From NCBI GenBank assembly GCA_005239655.1, contig SBBP01000020.1, positions 1-12,075 of the forward strand: a stretch of 12,075 bases of DNA. The letters run 5' to 3'. The position numbers and the translations under genes were made by a program. This stretch comes from Candidatus Microgenomatus auricola (GTDB lineage Bacteria; Patescibacteriota; Patescibacteriia; UBA9570; XYC2-FULL-38-9). Below are positions 7,688 to 12,075 of this stretch, piece by piece. The first letter of the stretch is position 1; each line of letters opens with the position of its first letter. The notes under the pieces are model-generated. The model made no database searches, was not told where the DNA came from, and worked only from the letters and a program-made list of their open reading frames with translations.

Positions 7688-8527
7688 ATGGACAGTCGTG
7701 AAGCTTCGATTTTAAGCAAATACCAAGAGATGCCGCGCAAACTCACAAAGGAGTTTGTGGATGCGATTCCGTGGAAAGACGTGCCGAAATATGACATCGA
7801 TGAAAAGTTTGTTCCCGTGTTGGTGTATATGCGCGATGTCGAAGCGTTTACGGACATTTACTATAAAGATTTAACGCGCACACCGACAGGGAAAGACCCC
7901 GTCATTCGTCAGTTCATGGATCAGTGGCAGGTAGAAGAGTTGCAGCATGCCAATCTGCTGGATCGCTTTTTGAATGAAGCGGGATTCCCCACAAGCAAAA
8001 AGTGGCTTGATGAGGCGCGCGCAAAAATTCCGACAAGCTACAAAATCAAGGGCTTCATTCAACCGTGGATCACCAACATGGTCGGGAAGAAATTTTCTGC
8101 TGTGCACATGACATGGGGTGCCATTCAAGAGTTGTCGACACTGCAAGGCTACAAACGATTGTGGGAGACAGCGAAACATCCCGTCTTGGAACACATCTTG
8201 CGTGGAATTGCCTCTGAAGAGTCGATTCATATTTTCTTCTACCGCAACATCGCAAAATTGAAATTGGAGGAATCCGGACTTTCTCGCCGCATCGCACGAT
8301 TCCTCGTGGAGAAATTCTGGTCGCCCGTTGGCCAGGGTACAAAACCAGAGGAAGACACTAACTACGTGATTGCAACACTGTTTTCGGGTGATCACGGTTT
8401 AGAGGCCGTTGATACCAATGTGAATCACAGCATCGCGCTGCTGCCTGGATTTGAAACAACCAAGCGGGTGACCAATCGTATTGCCGAGGCCATTGCTGCG
8501 CACGCGAAAGGCAAGGCGGCTGCATGA
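7688..8527 (+). CDS. Acyl-ACP desaturase-family di-iron protein
   Basis: This is a 279-residue soluble ferritin-like helical protein. It carries the full set of di-iron ligands in the order seen in plant and mycobacterial acyl-ACP desaturases: Glu52 (in RDVEAFTDIYY), ExxH Glu84-His87 (QVEELQHANLL), Glu148 (GAIQELSTLQGY) and ExxH Glu178-His181 (IASEESIHIFFYRNI). The FFYRN stretch after the second ExxH is typical of the mycobacterial DesA-like branch. Such enzymes insert a double bond into an acyl chain bound to acyl carrier protein, using O2 and reduced ferredoxin. Other substrates, or a related oxygenase such as an N-oxygenase, cannot be excluded. The ATG at 7688 is chosen over the TTG at 7649, which lies in the promoter. 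The stop overlaps the DedA start as ATGA. The C-terminus is Ala/Lys-rich and looks unstructured. Confidence 0.75.
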   Translation: MDSREASILSKYQEMPRKLTKEFVDAIPWKDVPKYDIDEKFVPVLVYMRDVEAFTDIYYKDLTRTPTGKDPVIRQFMDQWQVEELQHANLLDRFLNEAGFPTSKKWLDEARAKIPTSYKIKGFIQPWITNMVGKKFSAVHMTWGAIQELSTLQGYKRLWETAKHPVLEHILRGIASEESIHIFFYRNIAKLKLEESGLSRRIARFLVEKFWSPVGQGTKPEEDTNYVIATLFSGDHGLEAVDTNVNHSIALLPGFETTKRVTNRIAEAIAAHAKGKAAA

Positions 8528-9165
8528 ACACCGTGAGCCAACTGGTGTCGTTCATTCTGCACATCGATGTGCATTTGAATACCATCATTACGAACTACGG
8601 TGTACTCACCTACGCGATTGTTTTTTTGATCGTGTTTGTGGAGACCGGCGTTGTGGTGATGCCGTTGCTTCCTGGAGACTCGCTGTTGTTTGCCGTTGGT
8701 GCGTTTTCTGCCAACGGCGCGCTCAACGTGTGGGTTGGGATGATGGTGTTAGCCGTGGCTGCGGTGATTGGTGACACGACCAACTACTGGATTGGGAAGC
8801 GTCTTGGCCCAAAGGTATTTCAGCGTGCAGACAGTCGCTTCTTCAAGAAAGCCTACCTGGATCGCACTCGTGACTTTTACGCCAAACACGGAGCGAAGAC
8901 GATCATCTTTGCGCGATTCGTTCCGATCGTCCGTACGTTCGCACCGTTTGTTGCTGGTGTTGGGGAGATGCCATACCGCACGTTTGTCACATACAACATT
9001 GTCGGTGGTGTGGCGTGGGTGTTGCTTTTTACGTTGCTCGGCTATTTCTTTGGCAACATCCCTGCAGTGGAGGAAAATTTTTCTCTGATGATTGTGGCGA
9101 TCATCGTGTTGTCGCTTGTTCCTCCGGTGGTTGAATTGGTTAAAGGAAAATACAAAAAGCAGTAA
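8524..9165 (+). CDS. DedA-family (SNARE-associated/VTT) membrane protein
   Basis: This is a 213-residue inner-membrane protein, the usual DedA length. It has hydrophobic segments near 28-48, 53-62, 70-92, 138-147, 155-177 and 187-205. The family signature is complete: VETGVVVMPLLPGDS holds Glu40 and Asp52, GDTTNYWIGKRLG is the re-entrant/helix region, and FARFVPIVRTFAPFVAGVGEM holds Arg131 and Arg137. These four positions correspond to the acidic and basic residues that are functionally important in E. coli YqjA/YghB. Members are proton-dependent transporters or flippases; some move undecaprenyl phosphate or phospholipids across the membrane. The lipid moved here is unknown. It overlaps the desaturase gene by 4 bp, so the two are probably translated together and may act on the same lipids. 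No clear terminator follows it. Confidence 0.9.
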   Translation: MNTVSQLVSFILHIDVHLNTIITNYGVLTYAIVFLIVFVETGVVVMPLLPGDSLLFAVGAFSANGALNVWVGMMVLAVAAVIGDTTNYWIGKRLGPKVFQRADSRFFKKAYLDRTRDFYAKHGAKTIIFARFVPIVRTFAPFVAGVGEMPYRTFVTYNIVGGVAWVLLFTLLGYFFGNIPAVEENFSLMIVAIIVLSLVPPVVELVKGKYKKQ

Positions 9166-9211
9166 GTGTTCTGCACTTGCGTACGTGATGTTCCACGCAG
9201 CCTCTGAATGA

Positions 9212-9240
9212 TTGACAGGGGTTGTTTTTTGATGTATACT
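9212..9240 (+). promoter_or_regulatory. Near-consensus sigma-70 promoter of the lipoprotein gene
   Basis: TTGACA (9212-9217), a 17-bp spacer and TATACT (9235-9240, 5 of 6). This is the strongest promoter in the window. Initiation near 9247 would leave a 5' leader of about 44 nt before the GTG at 9291. Confidence 0.75.
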
Positions 9241-9276
9241 TTTTGGTCTTTTCGAATCCAGAAACTCTCACCCTTC

Positions 9277-9281
9277 GGAGG
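9277..9281 (+). promoter_or_regulatory. Strong Shine-Dalgarno that fixes the GTG start
   Basis: GGAGG at 9277-9281 lies 9 nt before the GTG at 9291. It is the only canonical Shine-Dalgarno at good spacing seen in the window. It rules out the in-frame TTG at 9222, which lies inside the promoter spacer. Confidence 0.75.
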
Positions 9282-9290
9282 AAAACGCTC

Positions 9291-9716
9291 GTGAAAAGAC
9301 ATCTAATTCTTGTTGCAGCGCTGGTTGGCTGCAACAGCCCCTGGCCGCTAGGGGAAGTGTGCAACCAGCGTGATCGGATTCTGTTCGCTGGCGTGCTCGC
9401 GAACAGCGACTACGCCATGTGCGAGAGTCACGACTACGACGACGACCGCCACGACGCCGCATACGACCGCGACGATCGCCTCGACCGCTACGGCGAAGGT
9501 GTCGATGGGTCGCGGGTCGGCGACATCTACTGGTGCCGGATCGATCCGGCCCTGTCGTTCTACGCCGACAAGACGTACGATTACGACTGGGACTGCGTGA
9601 CGGCCTTCTGGGCCGATCAACTGTCCTGGTTGTGCGAGCAGTACGAGGCGGGGAACGACGAGGTCTTCGAGTACGGGGACCTGGAGGACGAGGCGTACCC
9701 CATGTACTGCCTCTGA
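9291..9716 (+). CDS. Small Asp/Tyr/Cys-rich putative lipoprotein, unknown function
   Basis: Starting at GTG 9291, this encodes 141 residues. The N-terminus is a short lipoprotein-type signal: Lys-Arg, a hydrophobic core and LVGC, with Cys14 as the expected lipidated residue. The mature part is strongly acidic, with Asp, Tyr and Arg clusters (CESHDYDDDRHDAAYDRDDR from 44) and Trp-rich patches. Six further Cys (24, 44, 82, 102, 115, 140) could make three disulfides, which fits an exported protein. I recognise no family. By direct count, positions 9421-9540 are about 67% GC against about 52% in a sampled stretch of the dedA gene (9001-9060), and GAC/CGC codons dominate. Its own promoter, Shine-Dalgarno and terminator also set it apart. 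Long frames on the other strand and in other frames here are by-products of the high GC. Acquisition by transfer is possible but not shown. Confidence 0.65.
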   Translation: MKRHLILVAALVGCNSPWPLGEVCNQRDRILFAGVLANSDYAMCESHDYDDDRHDAAYDRDDRLDRYGEGVDGSRVGDIYWCRIDPALSFYADKTYDYDWDCVTAFWADQLSWLCEQYEAGNDEVFEYGDLEDEAYPMYCL

Positions 9717-9749
9717 TCCAACGGCGTCACCCACCGCGTCGTCGTCAAC

Positions 9750-9802
9750 GGCCGCCCGAGCTCTGCATACCACATGCACCTCGGGCGGCCACTCACCTTT
9801 TT
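9750..9802 (+). terminator. Long hairpin terminator after the lipoprotein gene
   Basis: A perfect 11-bp stem pairs GGCCGCCCGAG (9750-9760) with CTCGGGCGGCC (9780-9790). Inside it is a second 5-bp stem, TGCAT (9764-9768) with ATGCA (9774-9778), closing a 5-nt loop. Five T follow at 9798-9802, 7 nt after the stem. The distance of the T-run makes it less than canonical, but the stem is the strongest in the window. On the minus strand it lies downstream of the tRNA and may also define that 3' end. Confidence 0.65.
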
Positions 9803-9816
9803 CATTTCATACAACG

Positions 9817-9890
9817 TGGCTGGGGAGAGAGTCGAACTCTCGACCTCGGGCTTATGAGTCCCACGCTCTAACCAACTGAGCTACCCAGCC
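9817..9890 (-). tRNA. tRNA-Met (CAT anticodon)
   Basis: The 74-nt minus-strand sequence folds into a full cloverleaf. The acceptor stem GGCTGGG/CCCAGCC is perfect (7 bp), the D-stem is GCTC/GAGC with loop AGTTGGTTA, the anticodon loop is CTCATAA (CAT), and the T-arm GAGAG-TTCGACT-CTCTC is complete. The discriminator base is A. CCA is not encoded (CGT follows), so it must be added after transcription. The G1-C72 pair excludes an initiator tRNA. Elongator Met is likeliest; a lysidine-modified tRNA-Ile2 has the same anticodon and cannot be fully excluded. The anticodon stem has an A31-G39 mismatch and a U27-G43 wobble. Confidence 0.93.
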
Positions 9891-9906
9891 GCATAATGCA
9901 GAGAGG

Positions 9907-9935
9907 AGTATACGGATTCTCGACGGTTTTGTCTA
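9907..9935 (-). promoter_or_regulatory. Promoter of the tRNA-Met gene
   Basis: On the minus strand, TAGACA (9935-9930, 5 of 6), a 17-bp spacer and TATACT (9912-9907, 5 of 6). Initiation near 9900 would give a leader of about 10 nt before the tRNA 5' end at 9890. Confidence 0.6.
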
Positions 9936-9959
9936 GCGTGTGGCGATCCGACTCAGATG

Positions 9960-11762
9960 TTACTCCCACCCCGCAATGCGCGCACCGCCCACAAACCCTT
10001 CCTCAAACACCCGCTCCTCAAACAGCACGGTTTTTTCGGAATCATAGCGATAGGTTTTCACCCACGCTTCACCGTCGGACGCTACGCTCATCATCACTTC
10101 CTCTACACCATCAAACTCCCAATCCGTACTCGACACGTCAACAGCACCGATCGACGTTTCGCCAAACGGGAAATAACTGATTTCCTTCTGCCGTCCGTCC
10201 GCATCAAACACACGTACTTCTCCAGTGCGTCCACCACCACTCCCAACAATCACTTCCGCCAATCCATCACCGTCGACATCAGCGGTCGCCACATTCACTC
10301 CTCCGGTGTACGATTTTTCAAACGCGCGGAATACTTCTGTTCGTGTGCCATCAAACTCCAACACCGCAACCTTCGGTCGCCCTCCTTCGCGTGCGCCAAC
10401 AATAATTTCGTCCAGCCCGTCCCCATCAACATCTCCTGTGGCAACATCTATTCCTGTAACAGTCTCCTGCGCAAATGCTGGCCATTCCGCGAGCAACTCG
10501 CCATGGCGCGTAAACACACGCACTGTCGCATTGCTTCCCGCTCCACGTACAACCACCACTTCCTCAACACCGTCGCCATCCGTGTCACCAACGGCGACTC
10601 GCGCACCACTCGTCATCTCTTCCTCAAACGCAATGAACGCATCGAGCAACATTCCTCCTTTTGTAAACACCTTCACACGCGATGTCGATCCGCTGTTTTT
10701 CACTGTCACAACGTGTGGCGGTTCATCAACGCCTTTCACATATCCAACGGCGATATCCCCTCCGCCCTCCCACTGTTGCGCAAATGGAAAAAATTCGTCG
10801 CTCGCCTCGCCGTTTTGATAAAAACCATACACCTCTGTGACTCGTCCGGTTCCACTCAGCGCAGCGACATGCCGCATGGTTGCAGCATCGGCTTTTTTGC
10901 GCACCATCACAGTCTCTTTCGTCACGTTTCCAAATCCATCTTCAGCAATCACGCGCAGATGGATCACACCGTCGCCCAGTGCGGACAATGGCAATGGCAG
11001 TAGATAAGGATAAGCGTCCTCTCCGGTGTACTCAGTGAGCGTTTCCCACGTCTGTCTTCCATCAACACTCGCACGAACACGCAGCGACTGAACCCCACTC
11101 CCAATATCTGTTGCATACACATTCAAATCAATAGCCTCCCCAACGACGTCACGACGCTCCACACCATCAATTTCAACTTCAGGCGCCCACGCATCTGCAC
11201 TGAGGTGTTTTGGGATGAACACTTCGGGGTCGAACCAGTCGTTCGCCGTCTCTGGATCGTTCACATGACCGTAGTAAATCCACACGCTCGAATACGGTTC
11301 TTTGTGAATTCCGGTATGTAAGTGCACGCTCCAACCGCCATTTTCATTCGAATCTCCAAGCACACCGATCACCTCACCGGCTGAAACCTTCTGTCCCGCA
11401 GAAACACGCACATCCGACGGCGCCAAGTGACCGTAGAGCGACGTGATCTGTGATCCATTTGGCCGTGTGTGTTCTATCAACACGACGAAACCAAACTTCG
11501 TTCGTTCTTTCGCTTCACGCACCACTCCGTCGGCCATTGCCAACACCTCTGTTCCTACGGGGAGTTCAAAACCAGCGTCGATACCCATGTGGTAGTATCC
11601 TGTCCACAACTCCTCTCCGTGCTGGGTAGTGACTCGCCAGCTTTTCAACGGGTAGACAAAATTATCCGCTGCCGCTTGTGCACCAACCGGAAACACCGCC
11701 ACTCCGACAAACAGAAGCGCGAGAGACACAAAGAATGTTGCTGTCGGAATCCCTCCACGCAT
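9960..11762 (-). CDS. Secreted M23 metallopeptidase with Ig-like and FG-GAP repeat domains
   Basis: With the ATG at 11762 this is a 600-residue exported protein. Residues 1-30 form a signal peptide (hydrophobic FFVSLALLFVGVAVF, cleavage near GAQA). Residues 35-185 form an M23 (LytM/lysostaphin-type) domain with the zinc ligands His58 and Asp62 in HMGID and His149 in HLH (147-149). Such enzymes cut peptidoglycan cross-bridges; here the zinc site is intact, so it is probably an active hydrolase. Residues 192-290 resemble an Ig-like/fibronectin-type module (VEIDGVERRDVVGEAIDL onward). Residues 324-600 are five FG-GAP-type repeats plus a closing strand. A TTG at 11810 would add 16 residues but overlap the upstream gene, so ATG is preferred. 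It lies 10 bp after the SPFH gene, probably in one transcript. The 70 bp before the tRNA hold no clear terminator. Confidence 0.85.
   Translation of the reverse strand: MRGGIPTATFFVSLALLFVGVAVFPVGAQAAADNFVYPLKSWRVTTQHGEELWTGYYHMGIDAGFELPVGTEVLAMADGVVREAKERTKFGFVVLIEHTRPNGSQITSLYGHLAPSDVRVSAGQKVSAGEVIGVLGDSNENGGWSVHLHTGIHKEPYSSVWIYYGHVNDPETANDWFDPEVFIPKHLSADAWAPEVEIDGVERRDVVGEAIDLNVYATDIGSGVQSLRVRASVDGRQTWETLTEYTGEDAYPYLLPLPLSALGDGVIHLRVIAEDGFGNVTKETVMVRKKADAATMRHVAALSGTGRVTEVYGFYQNGEASDEFFPFAQQWEGGGDIAVGYVKGVDEPPHVVTVKNSGSTSRVKVFTKGGMLLDAFIAFEEEMTSGARVAVGDTDGDGVEEVVVVRGAGSNATVRVFTRHGELLAEWPAFAQETVTGIDVATGDVDGDGLDEIIVGAREGGRPKVAVLEFDGTRTEVFRAFEKSYTGGVNVATADVDGDGLAEVIVGSGGGRTGEVRVFDADGRQKEISYFPFGETSIGAVDVSSTDWEFDGVEEVMMSVASDGEAWVKTYRYDSEKTVLFEERVFEEGFVGGARIAGWE
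9963..10793 (-). repeat. FG-GAP-type protein repeats, 51-residue (153-bp) period
   Basis: Within the M23 protein, acidic calcium-loop motifs DTDGDGVEE, DVDGDGLDE and DVDGDGLAE begin at residues 393, 444 and 495 (600-residue numbering), exactly 51 apart. A degenerate copy (WEFDGVEE) follows at about 548, and a motif-less copy precedes them near 335-375. The C-terminal FVGGARIA repeats the opening strand of a blade, as in the closure of a beta-propeller. The copies have diverged at DNA level, so this is a protein repeat rather than a simple tandem DNA repeat. Confidence 0.7.
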
Positions 11763-11772
11763 GGATGAAATG

Positions 11773-12075
11773 TTATTGGTAGACGCTTCCAAGAAGGACG
11801 TCAACAACAACGATGCCTTTCGGGGAAAGGCTCGTCACCAGTTCGTGGTGAATCGCTCGTTCAATTTCGGCTCGTCGATTCGTAAAGAAATCGTTTGCGC
11901 TGTATCCTGCGGCAATTGTACGCACACGGGAACGAATTGTCGGCCGAATCAATTTTTCGATGTAGTTGTCACCAACATTTTGCCAGAGTTGCGTCGCGTT
12001 GTCGGGATCGATATGGAATAACACGGTCATTTCCAGCGTCACTTGTCGCCCATCACTCGTCGCCGCAACAATTTC
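11773..12075 (-). CDS. SPFH/prohibitin-family protein, C-terminal fragment
   Basis: The minus-strand frame is open from the window edge (12075) to TAA at 11773-11775, giving about 100 residues without the N-terminus. The GTG at 12042 is an internal Val codon, since EIVAATSDGRQ precedes it in frame and fits the family. The residues match the core of the band-7/SPFH domain: VTLEMTVLFHIDPDNATQLW, VGDNYIEKLIRPTIRSRVR and NRRAEIERAIHHELVTSL, then GIVVVDVLLGSV. Prohibitins and stomatins form ring-shaped membrane scaffolds. Normally an Ala/Glu-rich coiled coil of 60 or more residues follows this point, but here the protein stops three residues later (YQ then stop). The gene runs into the M23 gene after 10 bp, which suggests a shared transcript and a cell-envelope role. 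Confidence 0.8.
   Translation of the reverse strand, partial: EIVAATSDGRQVTLEMTVLFHIDPDNATQLWQNVGDNYIEKLIRPTIRSRVRTIAAGYSANDFFTNRRAEIERAIHHELVTSLSPKGIVVVDVLLGSVYQ

Noticed and set aside
9184..9197. CGTG/CACG hairpin after dedA as a terminator
   Set aside because: The stem is only 4 bp and no T-run follows.
9436..9500. GAC/CGAC-rich repeated stretch as a DNA microsatellite
   Set aside because: The units are irregular and stay in frame, encoding an Asp/Arg/Tyr-rich segment; this is codon-driven low complexity.
9348..9779. 143-codon minus-strand open frame opposite the lipoprotein gene
   Set aside because: It arises from the high GC and GAC/CGC-rich codons of the plus-strand gene. It has no promoter or ribosome site, and its Val/Ala-rich product is typical of an antisense shadow.
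9419..9871. 150-codon plus-strand frame with an Arg/Pro-rich product
   Set aside because: It is a shifted frame of the lipoprotein gene that runs through the terminator hairpin and into the tRNA; the Arg-rich product is a composition artefact.
9957..11003. 348-codon plus-strand open frame opposite the M23 gene
   Set aside because: Its product is rich in His, Ser and Arg with no domain logic, whereas the minus strand encodes an intact zinc site and ordered repeats. It is a mirror of the real gene.
11763..11810. TTG at 11810 as start of the M23 gene
   Set aside because: It would put 16 polar residues before the signal peptide and overlap the SPFH gene by 38 bp; the ATG at 11762 gives a clean signal peptide.
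1..12075. CRISPR array, transposase, integrase or att-site repeats
   Set aside because: No regularly spaced direct repeats, no recombinase gene and no duplicated tRNA end was seen by eye. The region beside the tRNA was checked for a copy of its 3' end and none was found.

Overview
This is a bacterial chromosomal window with tightly packed genes and roughly 50% GC. TGA acts as a normal stop codon (it ends the desaturase and lipoprotein genes). The content suggests a Patescibacteria/CPR-like organism: an ECF sigma factor directly followed by a DUF3160 membrane protein, a CapA-family phosphoesterase with a C-terminal FG-GAP-like tail, an M23 peptidase fused to FG-GAP repeats, and a tRNA without an encoded CCA. 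This placement is an inference from gene content, with no marker gene present. An acyl-ACP desaturase would be unusual in that group and argues for caution.

Region 1-786 (+) is the C-terminal part of an MFS transporter. It converges, with 16 bp between stop codons, on a five-gene block on the minus strand (7625 down to 803): membrane-anchored methyltransferase, ECF sigma factor, DUF3160 protein with an anti-sigma-like N-terminus, CapA-family protein and secreted GH39-like glycoside hydrolase. Gaps are 3 bp, 12 bp, a 34-bp overlap, then 43-50 bp. The last gene also has its own extended -10 promoter. The likely theme is sigma-controlled production or trimming of a surface polymer.

At 7626-7687 a divergent promoter region separates this block from a plus-strand pair, an acyl-ACP desaturase-family di-iron protein and a DedA-family membrane protein. 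They overlap by ATGA, which suggests a joint role in membrane lipids.

Region 9212-9802 (+) is a self-contained transcription unit: near-consensus promoter, strong Shine-Dalgarno, a small Asp/Tyr/Cys-rich predicted lipoprotein of clearly higher GC than its neighbours, and a hairpin terminator. Next to it on the minus strand lies tRNA-Met(CAT) with its own promoter. The window ends with two minus-strand genes: a SPFH/prohibitin-family protein (5' end outside the window, unusually short C-terminus) followed after 10 bp by a secreted M23 peptidase with an Ig-like domain and a five-repeat FG-GAP region with a 51-residue period.

No CRISPR array, insertion sequence, rRNA or replication origin was seen. 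No stretch above 300 bases lacks a gene. No single new defence-type system is evident; the most interesting parts are the sigma/DUF3160 block and the GC-rich lipoprotein cassette.
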